The position numbers were made by a program, and so were the translations under genes. DNA of 64,000 nt from Mactromeris polynyma. Lineage: Eukaryota; Mollusca; Bivalvia; Venerida; Mactridae. The DNA is taken from the NCBI GenBank assembly GCA_032209605.1, contig JASFXZ010000003.1, positions 28,422,762 to 28,486,761 of the forward strand, written 5' to 3'. A model generated the notes under the pieces. The model had not been told where the DNA came from and searched no databases. It saw only the letters and a list, made by a program, of their open reading frames with translations. Shown piece after piece: positions 1-9,255 of the stretch; the stretch's first letter is position 1; every line of letters starts with the position of its first letter.

Positions 1-780
1 AGGACAACAATGTATTGTGATTGTTTTATATTTTAATTTTTATTTGTCTTTATTTCAAATTCCATTTAACTATCGCTAGTAATTAAGATTTGTTTAATTA
101 TTAACTACATTTTCCAGTTGACTTTACATTAGATTATTGATTTGATGTTTTACGGTTATTTCACAGTCTGATATTAACAATTTAGTTACTGGGAGCAAGA
201 TCAGTAAAATTCTGCTTGTTCCTTCGTGCTGGATTATACACAGTGTGTCTGTTGTTATGTACGTAATGGTTAATCGCTTTTAATGATTAGTTACTGCCTA
301 CTTAGTCAATTTATGTATATATGTTGGAAAGCAATGACTTAGAGATTAAGAGCAAGGTTAGCTTGCTGTTAAACCGATTTAAATCCCAGTATTTTTTATT
401 GACAGTTCCAAGGCTGTATATCGCTGTATGGTTATTATTTCTTTTTGTGTTTTAAATGTATGTTCAATTTGCCTTCCCCCTCAGCATTTTTTCCGCTTTT
501 TATAATATTCATGTTATTTTCTCCCCATATTCGGCCTATTGTTGCCAGCTGTCTTGACTTGTCATGTGATCTTTTCCATCCATTAATTCAAAACCCCTGT
601 TTGTCCTCTTTGGTTCTCCTAGTTATCCCTTATCGTCGGCCAGGCCATTCATTGCGCCCCTGTGCCCTTGTGTATGTACCCTTGAGCCTCCTCAAATGCC
701 TTATGTTTTATGGATTGTTGTTTTCCCGGAGGTCTGTCTTATGTATGTGGCGTTCCCTGTAAGTTTAAGGTTAAACTTAT
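1..780. other. No gene recognised
   Basis: AT-rich sequence without a recognisable exon. A 105-codon open frame at 445-762 is rich in Leu, Phe, Pro and Cys with no domain I recognise, and I do not call it a gene. It lies just beside the SINE at 790-982 and may be older repeat DNA. Confidence 0.4.
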
Positions 781-789
781 TTATTTTAC

Positions 790-982
790 ATCGATTGTGA
801 AAGAAGTTCTTACAACTTATACTAATCACTCCCAATGACTGCTTCCTGGCTACCAACCAGTACTCGCACCAAATTTAGGAATTGTGAAGTTCGTGATCAA
901 ACCCTGCCCATCACAGGACTCGAAGGCACGACCTTCAGATCAGGAGTCAGGCGCTCTACCCCTCCACCACTGGGCCTCCCTG
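790..982 (-). mobile_element. tRNA-headed SINE
   Basis: Read on the minus strand, the sequence begins with a tRNA-like head. An A-box-like TGGTGGAGGGGTAGAGCGC (951-969) is followed about 20 nt later by a B-box-like GGTCGTGCCTTCGAGTCCTG (914-933). This is the internal RNA polymerase III promoter layout of tRNA-derived SINEs. The tail (down to about 790) does not fold into an acceptor stem, so this is a SINE and not a tRNA gene. The 3' limit is approximate. Confidence 0.7.
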
Positions 983-2150
983 TAGCAACATATTCTCTAT
1001 CTTTTAATGTGAACCCCATGTGCAAAACTTCATAATGCTGAATGCTCATTGATATTCAATAGCAATATGTTTTTCTAGGTCATACTTTTTTCAGGTATGA
1101 GCGATAAACATTCTGTGTTCCCACATATAATTTTGCCAAGTGATGTACCATAAACTTGATTGAAGTTAAACTTAAAACCCCAGATGCACAACTTAATGTG
1201 ATGATAAATATTCCAATAACGTTTTGTTTATCTAGGTCATGTAGTATTTGAGACGTTTGAAAAAAACTTTTTGAGAAGAATGGACAGAGGTGAATGCCTC
1301 CATATTTGTGCAGAGTCAGGAAATGAGTTCCTAACGGTGACCCAGATATAGTTCATGTTCATACTGAAAATTACCAGTGAAGAGTCTGAGTGATGCACCC
1401 ATAATTGGAGGTTGATCAGGACTTCCTTAATTGGGTCACATAATTGTGTCACTTACATCATCACATGTGTAATCAACCAATCCTTGTATTGATTACAATT
1501 AAATTGCTGATTAACTTACGGCAGGTATTATTATGTCACCGTTCCACTGGATATTTTATAAGACATATTGATGTTGTGCTGTATATCGGTCAGTCTAACC
1601 AGTGGTTAAATTTCAGTGAAACTTTAGGAGAGTTACCGGTAACAAGCCTAGGTGTGCATATTGTCAGCATTCTTGGTCTGATTAATTTTGGCAGACTTAT
1701 GTCCCTAATGGAAAACTTTGACGATGTCCTTGCTCTTCATCTATAATATCTGACCGTTTGGGACACTGGGGGCAGGCATGTATAAGTTTTTTCTCTCCAA
1801 AAGAGAACTCCAGTTACATCATGAGAACGAGGCCTGCATCCACAACTAAAAAGTACAATGTATATGTGTTTGCCATTTAAGAGGGATGGCCATAATTTTT
1901 GTGGACACAAAAAACAAGTCAGATTGTAGTTATACCAAGTGGACAATGTGCATTGTCTTCATACTTCACACTCAAATTTTATAGAATATATTTAACAATT
2001 TGCTCAAGATGATATACCAGTAATGCAAGGCTTTGACAATGTATTGTCATTCAACATTAGACTTCATCATGATGTCAGCATAACTAAATGCTAATGGTGT
2101 CATAAATATGCCTTGTGTTGTTAAGCAAGTGGTAGGAATCAATAATCAGG
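983..2150. other. No gene recognised
   Basis: Intergenic AT-rich DNA. Short open frames on both strands (for example 1444-1746 plus) have no recognisable domain and no splice or start context that would support a gene. Confidence 0.4.
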
Positions 2151-2152
2151 TA

Positions 2153-3182
2153 TATGACAATGACAATGAATTTATTTGATAGAGGCCACCGGCCCAAAAC
2201 AAGTATGTACATAGACTATTCCAACAGTGGTAAAGCAACATATTAACATTTGTATGGTTACGATAATGCGTAGCAGAAATACATTTGAGTATGGTTTACT
2301 AATCATTCGTATCCTTAGCAATCAACGTATGCAATTTTTACATGGTTACAAACATTGTGTTATAATATACAATCACCATGACTCATATATATATACACAC
2401 AATAAACATAATTATTAACTGTTTTGCTTGATATTAGATGTCATATTTATAATAACAGAGTTTAAGAGTAGACATTACATTTCTTAAGTTAATATAAATA
2501 ATATTTTTAGTTTTACATATATATTCAATTGTACATATGTATCTCAATTCGAGTGTGTAAATGGTGTCAAATGTCATCTAAGAACATATTTATACCACAG
2601 CTGCTAAATCACATAAGATCATCTGAGTATAACAGAAGTACAAGTAAATACACATACACACTATTTTATATGTTACTATAATAGACGTCTATATAAATAT
2701 GCATAGTAACGCAATATATTGATATTTTTATAATATACCAACAGAGCGATTACGTAATTCAAATGCAAAGTAAATATAACGTGCCAATTTATTCAACAAC
2801 ACTTCCGATTTCGAACCCATCAATATAGTAAACTTATGAATATTTGGTTCTTTCCAATACTTTTCTGGTAAATAGTTTTGACGTAAGGCAGTGTACAACG
2901 GACATACTAATAGAAAATGATACTCACAGCACAGTAAAGGCACAGTCTTTCATCTCTAGGGGTGTTGTTATACCTTCCTCGCTCAACTGCAAGATCATGG
3001 GATGATGTCCCTAGTCGAGCGATAGCGCTTCTGAATTTCCTAATTGACACAACATTTAAGTAGTGTTCATGGTCAAACGTGGATTTGAACATCGAATACG
3101 TAGAAAGTTTTGTACTTTTTGTTATATTATTTGTCCACACTTGCAGATATTGGTCTTGGATGTGTTGAATGAAAGATTTCAA
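2153..3182 (-). mobile_element. 3' end of a non-LTR retrotransposon (LINE), decayed
   Basis: Minus-strand frames 3182-2907 and 2943-2728 together look like the C-terminal tail of a LINE ORF2, after the reverse transcriptase. They show an R-x-E-R-L-C-L-Y-C segment, then CEYHFLLVCPLYTALR, then a Leu-rich end. The two frames overlap out of register, so a small indel lies near 2930-2945. A 3' untranslated region follows and ends near 2153 in AATAAATTCATTGTCATTGTCA, an AATAAA plus short-repeat tail typical of LINE 3' ends. The 5' part (endonuclease and RT) is absent, as expected for a 5'-truncated copy. Confidence 0.65.
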
Positions 3183-3500
3183 AAATAATTTTCATTGTTA
3201 ACATTTTAATAGGTTTACAGCAAAGGTTTGTCACAGGACATAAAGTATTGTCAAGTAATATGTCATATAGAGATTGTGTGGCCATGTTTAGTGTTAACTG
3301 TGCATGTGAACATGAACGTGATCAGTTATTAATTGAATAAATAAAGCAATAGTTGATAATGATAAATAATGCATGGGTTATAATCAATAACACATTATAT
3401 TGTACGTGATAAATATATTTTCCTAAGTGCGGTTTGGTTTGAATAATGGTATACTAATCAATAATTGGGCCATGATGGCCCTAAATCGCTCACCCGAGTA
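3183..3500. other. No gene recognised
   Basis: AT-rich intergenic DNA with no exon-like segment on either strand. Confidence 0.35.
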
Positions 3501-3504
3501 CACA

Positions 3505-3765
3505 GCCATTCGTATTTACTAAATAATAATTCATATTTACAAGAAAATAATAATTCGTTTTTACGAAATAATAAGTCGTTTTAACGAAATAATAATTTAT
3601 TATTACGAAAGATAATTCGTTTTTACGAAATACTATTTCGTATTTATGATATAATCATTCGTATTGACAAAACATAAGTCGTTTTTATGAAATAATAATT
3701 CGTTTTTACAAAAAAGTCTTTTTTACGAAATAATATTTCGTTTTTACAAAACAATAATTCGAACC
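3505..3765. repeat. AT-rich palindromic minisatellite
   Basis: About a dozen degenerate copies of a 20-24-bp unit of the form TTCGTTTTTACGAAATAATAA. Each unit contains the near-palindrome TTCGTNNNNACGAA, so the array can fold on either strand. Such arrays often sit at the edge of invertebrate mobile elements. The repeat at 3766-4225 follows directly. Confidence 0.75.
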
Positions 3766-4225
3766 ATCGAAAGAGGACAACCTGAGGATCATTTCTGTAA
3801 AATTTGATCAAGATCTATCAAGTTGTTGAGGAGGAAATGTCATTTATAGTTTCCACAATATACATATAGGGACACGGCCCCAACCCTGGCGACCATGTTT
3901 TTTTGCAATCTTGTAAGAGGACCACTAGACAATGCTACACACCAAATATCAAGGCTCTATACCTTTTGGTTTGGGACTAGAAGATTTTCAAAGTTTACAC
4001 TTTTTTAATCTATTTTAGCTCCTGTGACCTACTTATGCAACATACCGGAACCATTTATATAACTTCGAAAGAGAACCACCAAAGGATCAGTGGTGTGAAA
4101 TTTGGACAAAATCCATTCAGTGGTACAGGAGAAGATGTTGTTTAAAGAAAATGTTGACGCTCGATTCACGACTCACGACGACGGACGACGGACATCTAAG
4201 GATCATAAAAGCTCACCATGAGTAC
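3766..4225 (+). repeat. Hairpin-ended dispersed repeat, left part (split by the insertion at 4226)
   Basis: Contains two related 'GAAAGAGNACAACC...GGATCA' blocks (about 3768 and 4070) and ends in a GACGACGGACGACGGACA stretch followed by GCTCACCATGAGTAC (4211-4225). Related blocks recur at 38.6-40.4 kb and 61.6-62.3 kb, so this is a dispersed family. The other arm of the terminal hairpin, GTCCTCAGGTGAGC, resumes at 13753. The repeat has therefore been split by the 9.5-kb element between them. Confidence 0.7.
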
Positions 4226-4432
4226 TTTTATATTTGCATTTCCCTGTCTCTGAAGTTAATTTATGTCACAGTAATAATACAGAGTAATAGACTAGACAAA
4301 CACAAAGGTTTGATTGACTATATCTGCCATCTAACCAATGGCAGACGTTTTAATAAACAAATTATGCAAATTATCAATAGATTATGCAAATTATCAATAG
4401 ATAATATAATGAACAGCAGTGACATAAAGTTG
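4226..4432 (-). repeat. B2: 3' terminal repeat of the Ngaro-like element
   Basis: A 207-bp segment repeated without visible mismatch at 4908-5114 (offset 682). It is the outermost 3' end of the element on the minus strand and directly abuts the split hairpin repeat at 4225. Confidence 0.88.
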
Positions 4433-4629
4433 GACTGAGCTAACCAATGGCAGACGTTTTAATAAACAAATTATGCAAATTATCAATAGATTATGCAAAT
4501 TATCAATAGATAATATAATGAACAGCAGTGACATAAAGTTGGACTGAGCTAGAATTATCAATAGATTATGCAAATTATCAATAGATAATATAATGAACAG
4601 CAGTGACATAAAGTTGGACTGAGCTAGTC
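4332..4629. repeat. Tandem duplication at the inner edge of B2
   Basis: A 109-bp unit (starting TAACCAATGG at 4332 and again at 4441) is followed by a third, partial copy from about 4553, ending near 4629. Each copy contains ATTATGCAAATTATCAATAG motifs in tandem. B1 at 4908-5114 holds only one copy of this block, so the expansion occurred between A2 and B2 after, or independently of, formation of the B1A2 junction. Confidence 0.8.
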
Positions 4630-4686
4630 CACAATAAGTTAAAAACAATTGTAGTAGAAAAGGTGGGTGGAGGGGTGGAAATGTGG

Positions 4687-4910
4687 AAAAGTAAAAAAGC
4701 TTCTCTGAAATTAATGCGAAGAATAGCGTCTTGGCGTAGAACTGGAAATGAACCCAAAGATGGGAATGTCACGAAAAGTGACAATTAACCCAAATATACA
4801 CAAAGAGTAACCTAGGGCCCCATCCACCTTTAACAACAAACATAAAAGTAAATAATGTTGATTGCAAATACAAACTACTTTATCTCACTATGCTCAATAA
4901 ATTGTGGTTT
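4687..4910 (-). repeat. A2: internal copy of the 5' terminal repeat
   Basis: A 224-bp segment with a copy at 13529-13752 (offset 8842, no mismatch seen by eye). It abuts B1 with a 3-nt overlap (4908-4910), forming the B1A2 circle-junction block used as template by split-direct-repeat elements. Confidence 0.88.
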
Positions 4911-5114
4911 TATATTTGCATTTCCCTGTCTCTGAAGTTAATTTATGTCACAGTAATAATACAGAGTAATAGACTAGACAAACACAAAGGTTTGATTGAC
5001 TATATCTGCCATCTAACCAATGGCAGACGTTTTAATAAACAAATTATGCAAATTATCAATAGATTATGCAAATTATCAATAGATAATATAATGAACAGCA
5101 GTGACATAAAGTTG
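4908..5114 (-). repeat. B1: internal copy of the 3' terminal repeat
   Basis: Matches B2 (4226-4432) over its full 207 bp. The match stops at 5114, where the two copies diverge into the spacer and into the internal region. Confidence 0.88.
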
Positions 5115-6019
5115 CCAAATAACCTTAATATACGATAGGAAATCGAGTTGCATGAAGTTAAATTTTAATGCCCAAATCGGACATTTGCTTGGTCTGTACA
5201 TGTAAAATACGATTAAAGCAGATGAATACCTGGTAATTTCGGCCGTTTCAATCAGTAAATCGATAAACAAATGAGCTAGGAATCATGCTGTAATCTAACG
5301 TAAACAACAACTGTGTTTAGAATGTACGCGACAATCGCGTCAATCGCGTCCACTCTAAATACCGTCTCGTCCGTTTTCCCGGATTATGATGGTAATATTT
5401 GTGAAACGTTAACTGGGAGTAAAAAATCACACTTCGTCATGTCTTTTTCGTTTTCTTTTAATACAATACACTATAAATAGTTACATTACATGATTATGGC
5501 AATTGTAAAGCACAAATAGACAGAAATTCATGAATTATTTGCTAGGCCTACTTGATGTTAACAAATACTCAATGATAGAAGAAAAAAAAACATTGTACAT
5601 GTTTTCAATTGAATGAAAAATCTTCTTTATTCATTAAAAAAAGAACACGCCTTTTTTTTGAAAACACAATATTCCGAAATGTTACTGAAGATTAATCAAA
5701 GCACTGACAATACCATTATTATTATTTACACAACACATGTATACATTAGCAGATATTGTGAAATTAAACGTAAATGTAAATCAACGAATAGTTCGCAGAC
5801 GATAATTTTAGCCTTGTTTACAAATAAAGATTGGTAAAATAAACACTATACGGTCGAGTAATCGGTAGTTTAAGTGTAATATGCATGTATATATGCTACT
5901 TAACGTGCACAGTTAAAAAATTTAGCCATATCAGAAATGTGTTAAACTATCATTTTTGATTTGCAAACAAAGCTAATGTTACCGTCTGCGAACTATACTG
6001 ACAGACATTATTTATACAG
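5115..6019. other. Internal segment of the element upstream of the helicase exons
   Basis: AT-rich. I searched both strands for a Walker A (GxGKS/T) exon that should precede the helicase exon at 6020 and for a tyrosine-recombinase domain, and saw neither. An ATG at about 5322 opens 23 codons ending at a possible GTAATA donor, but its phase does not match the exon at 6020. Confidence 0.45.
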
Positions 6020-6149
6020 GCTTCACACAAGTACCTCTCTCTCGTTGTGTCACCTTTGTTGAGTTTGATGAAAGATCAGCAGAGAGAGTTAGGGTCTTTG
6101 GGGATACAGTCAGTTATTGCATCACATGACAGCAAGATAGATATAAAAG
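6020..6149 (+). CDS. Helicase exon a (motif Ia)
   Basis: The acceptor TTTATACAG ends at 6019, and the donor after AAAAG is GTATTT. The exon starts in phase 0 and ends with one extra base. It encodes VVSPLLSLMKDQ followed by LGIQSV, the motif Ia region of RecQ helicases. The phase-0 start shows that an upstream coding exon once existed. Confidence 0.8.
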
Positions 6150-8165
6150 GTATTTATTTCAAATCGGCGATTACAAAATATGTGTGTGCTTTATTCCTTT
6201 TCAATAGTTGTACAATTAATTCAATGTTTAAATCAAACACATCACATCCTAATCGATATAGAATGTTTTAATAAAACATATAATAACACAATTGAAATCA
6301 TCATCATCATCACCATCATCATCTCGTTTTTTATATCAAAATGTAATAAACCCATTTTTTATTTACAGACACTCAGGATTCTTCTGTCATACTAACAACA
6401 CCAGAGACCTTACAGACGTCATGGTTTAGGAAACTACTTCGTGGTATTAAACATCGGATATGTTTGTTGGCTTGTGATGAGGCTCATTGCGTTTCGGAAT
6501 GGTAATATTTTTAATTAACAACATGGGTGTATATTTATAACAAAGATCGTTTCTTACTTACAGGTTAGCGTTAGGTTACAGTGCATACATATTCTTAATT
6601 ATTTAATACAATATTTAGCTTCTATATGATTCAAACCTTCCATTGTAAATATATTTAATATTCCTATAACGAAATTACTTTTCTCGTGTGTGCTAATTTT
6701 AATAATTTGTTGCAGGGGAGAGGCGTTTCGACCTGAATACCGACATATCTCCTCGATAAGAAGTATTGTGGATGCACCAATGATGGCCCTCACAGCCACG
6801 TGCACTCAGAAGGTTCAAGACGACATAATTGAAAGTCTTCTGATGCAGGACGCTCTTGTCATTGCTATGATACCAGATAGGTAATGATTTACAGAATACC
6901 AGTCTAATACAATTTGTATGTAACTAAATGCTCAGCTGGTTAATTCATAAACAAATACGGGACTGGTAACACAATTTACAGTAATGTCATCTGCTTTAAG
7001 TAAAAAGCATAGTATTATGCTCCTGTACGCACATACTCGTTTACGAAGTTAAAACTGTACGACAACGAATTTTTATATTTTCAGACCTAACATTTTTCTG
7101 TCCGCTACCAGATGCTCACAGGATTGCGAGACAGAGTTGGTGTGGTTGATGGAAAAGATCAAAGTCACCCAGTCGGACTGTCCCAAAACAATAATCTTTT
7201 GCAGGTATTAATTAACATGATTTCATATTCATTCAGTTAATTCACCTTCTACGGTATTCTTACTTATGTAATATTTCAGTATGAAGTTCAGTACATGTAA
7301 CATGTTACAGCATAAGCAATGACTATAATTGTGTTTAAGTCGTTTTCATACTTAATGTTTTAAACTTATTTTGTGAAACAGTTTTTAATCATCCCGTTCC
7401 TTATGGTTGCCATCGAAACTAAAGTATGAGATAAGCCAGCTACCCTCTTTCATGCTGAGCGCTTTGCTAGTGAATAATTTGTATCAATTTCATGATGTCA
7501 TTGGTATGACCAGACAAAGGGTCCTACCCAGGACCCCGCACTGGAAGGCAGTTTGCTTCGTGAATGTACCTTATATAGTATAATTTTATTATTCAAGATC
7601 CTACACGACAGTCTACAATGTTTGGTCATATTTATATGATAATGTGGATAAAGGGACATCCGATAATAGGACCATAGAGATGTTCCACAGTAGTACAGAT
7701 GTGGACAGTAAAGAAAGGATCCTTACGGAATTCCAAAGTAGTACCAGTGAGGTACGAGTATTAGTGGCCACAGTTGCGTTTGGGATGGGTGTGTCTATTC
7801 CAGACATCAGACTAATTGTACACTGGGGGGCAGCAAAGAACATTGTTTCGTATTGGCAAGAGGTTGGCAGGGCTGGGAGAGATGGCACCCAGGCCCTTGC
7901 ATTTATGTATGCTTTTCCTAGGAGTCTGGTGAAAGGTGTAACTGACATTGAAATGAAAGAATTAACCGCAATGGACAAATGTTTAAGATCGACAGTGTTA
8001 ATAGCTTTAAAAACAGATGCTATGAAAGAAGATGTGAAATCATCTAGTGTTTGTGTGAATAATGACTGTCGTGTGTGTTTTTGTACCGCTTGTGTGTGTT
8101 GCAGTGTTTGTTGGGCTGCCTGTCAGTGCAAAGGCAAAGAGGATAAAAAAAAACTGGTATTCTAA
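6020..8165 (+). CDS. RecQ-like DNA helicase, five-exon partial gene lacking motif I, carried inside the retrotransposon
   Basis: Exons 6020-6149, 6369-6501, 6716-6880, 7085-7204 and 7598-8165 have AG acceptors and GT donors. Their phases join exactly to give 371 residues with no stop until TAA at 8163-8165. Helicase motifs run in order: motif Ia (SPLLSLMKDQ, residues about 12-21), DEAH box II (80-83), motif III ALTAT (112-116), the RPN link (143-145), motif V (ATVAFGMGVSIPDIR, 240-254) and motif VI (QEVGRAGRDG, 270-279). The C-terminus is Cys-rich and replaces a usual RecQ zinc/winged-helix region. RecQ enzymes unwind DNA 3'-5' in the nucleus using ATP. This copy has no visible Walker A exon, so it is 5'-truncated and probably inactive as it stands. 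It lies antisense to the retrotransposon ORFs, where its introns would not be spliced from the element's RNA. Kept apart: exons and motifs are seen; RecQ membership is family knowledge; capture by the element is inference. Confidence 0.85.
6369..6501 (+). CDS. Helicase exon b (DEAH box)
   Basis: The acceptor TTTATTTACAG ends at 6368 and the donor GTAATA starts at 6502. The exon encodes a TTPETL segment (compare the SPE motif of RecQ) and LLACDEAHCVSEW, the DEAH motif II followed by the RecQ-type C-x-S-x-W. Confidence 0.85.
6716..6880 (+). CDS. Helicase exon c (motif III)
   Basis: The acceptor TTGTTGCAG ends at 6715 and the donor GTAATG starts at 6881. The exon encodes G-x-x-FRPEYR-x-I followed by MALTAT, the highly typical 'HDFRPxY...ALTAT' block of RecQ helicases. 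Confidence 0.87.
7085..7204 (+). CDS. Helicase exon d (inter-domain link and motif IV)
   Basis: The acceptor TATTTTCAG ends at 7084 and the donor GTATTA starts at 7205. The exon encodes RPNIF near its start and KTIIFCR at its end, matching the RPN link and motif IV region. Confidence 0.82.
7598..8165 (+). CDS. Helicase exon e (motifs V-VI and Cys-rich end)
   Basis: The acceptor ATTATTCAAG ends at 7597 and the reading runs to TAA at 8163-8165. It encodes the second RecA-like lobe with TVAFGMGVSIPDIR and QEVGRAGRDG, then a tail with about ten cysteines in CVNNDCRVCFCTACVCC and similar strings, ending in a Lys-rich stretch. The tail may bind metal but does not match a zinc domain I can name. 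Confidence 0.85.
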
Positions 8166-8456
8166 AGACTTAGTGATAACATGTACATAGTGAAAGCAAC
8201 AAGGAACTATGTATAATGTAGGATGTTAAATATATGTATAAATGTGACATACATCAGGGTTATAAAATTTCCTTTTTTTCTCTATAAAGTGTCTTACTAT
8301 GACGTACATTTGATCATTTTGACCATTTTCAAACTTCTTTTCAGTTATAACTTTTTGCCATCATATTTTCTCTTTCAACTTCTGTTCATGCATTTCCCAT
8401 AAAAGCAGAACTTTTTCACAATGTCAAGATGTATATTAATTGTGGAAGTTTATTGT

Positions 8457-8604
8457 GCGAAATGCTTTACCGGGCACTTAGTAATATTCCGTGCTTTTCC
8501 ATCGTCCTCTAAGGCGTGCTATTTTAACAAATCAAAACCTCGCGGTACAACATCGAAAACACACGAACATAAACGATAAATGAGTGCCCGGTAAATAATT
8601 TCGC
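8457..8604. repeat. Short inverted-repeat element (hairpin or MITE remnant)
   Basis: GCGAAATGCTTTACCGGGCA (8457-8476, extending to 8480) pairs with the complement of TGAGTGCCCGGTAAATAATTTCGC at 8581-8604, with a few mismatches around a 100-bp loop. No clear target duplication was seen. Confidence 0.6.
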
Positions 8605-9049
8605 GAAATAACTATGCGTCATATGCGTAATAAACAACATAATTTTAATGTAAATGGATCTTGTTTATATATTCGTATAAACACTCCGAGGATGTTCTAT
8701 CAGATCAGTTTTAATTTCTTCATGCAGACAATCGAAGTATAAATAGGCATGTAAGACAAAATATTTACTGTATATTTTAGTATGAAAAAATACTATTTAA
8801 AATTATCATCGTTGTTTGTATATTATCAAATCGCGAGTATACTCTTCTTAGAGTGATGCGAAAATTGCAGATATTGATATTTAATATCTCTAAATTAAGA
8901 AGTTTGGTAAAAAAAATAGTTTTTTAAGACCGATAAGTCAGAACATCCTTTCAGTGTCTATTTAATTTACGCTTGCCATAGAGCTCGCTGTCTAATTTAC
9001 GCGTACAGGTTTCTACAGCTCCCAAATAACTGGATTGTAAAGTGCGCGT

Positions 9050-9172
9050 ATTCTGATTGGTCGATACGAATCAAAACAACCGGCCACTAAAATGTCATGG
9101 CGGTCGATTCAGGTCAAATTGCATAGTGACTTTGTATTTATAGTCGGTGTAAGGTAAAGCTGTGTATATAAA
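9050..9172 (+). promoter_or_regulatory. Possible CCAAT/TATA promoter-like segment
   Basis: ATTGG in CTGATTGGTCG (about 9052-9062) lies about 100 bp 5' of GTGTATATAAAGAATG (about 9162-9176). The spacing resembles a polymerase II promoter on the plus strand, but the nearest plus-strand coding exon is far away. It could equally be a chance match in AT-rich DNA. Confidence 0.2.
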
Positions 9173-9255
9173 GAATGCCATTGGTGTGTATCGCGAGAAA
9201 AAGGTTAGTTCTTCGGGGACATGCTATTTATTTCATGGGATTTAGACGTTTTCAT

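Larger units (their letters stand above)
8166..9255. other. Non-coding segment between helicase and RT inside the element
   Basis: No frame above 60 codons. Contains the hairpin at 8457-8604. Near 9050-9170 there is a CCAAT-box-like CTGATTGGTCG followed about 110 bp later by TATATAAAG, promoter-like on the plus strand. Whether the RT end and the captured segment join here or near 9340 cannot be set by eye. Confidence 0.45.

Noticed and set aside
445..762. 105-codon open frame on the plus strand
   Set aside because: Biased Leu/Phe/Pro/Cys composition, no domain, no supporting splice or start context.
914..969. tRNA gene
   Set aside because: A and B boxes are present but the acceptor stem and cloverleaf fail, and it continues into a SINE body.
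5322..5393. Possible first exon of the helicase (ATG, then donor GTAATA)
   Set aside because: Ends in phase 1 while the exon at 6020 starts in phase 0, and it encodes no Walker A or RecQ-like sequence.
7613..7978. 121-codon minus-strand open frame
   Set aside because: Exact antisense of the helicase exon, which has clear motifs on the plus strand.
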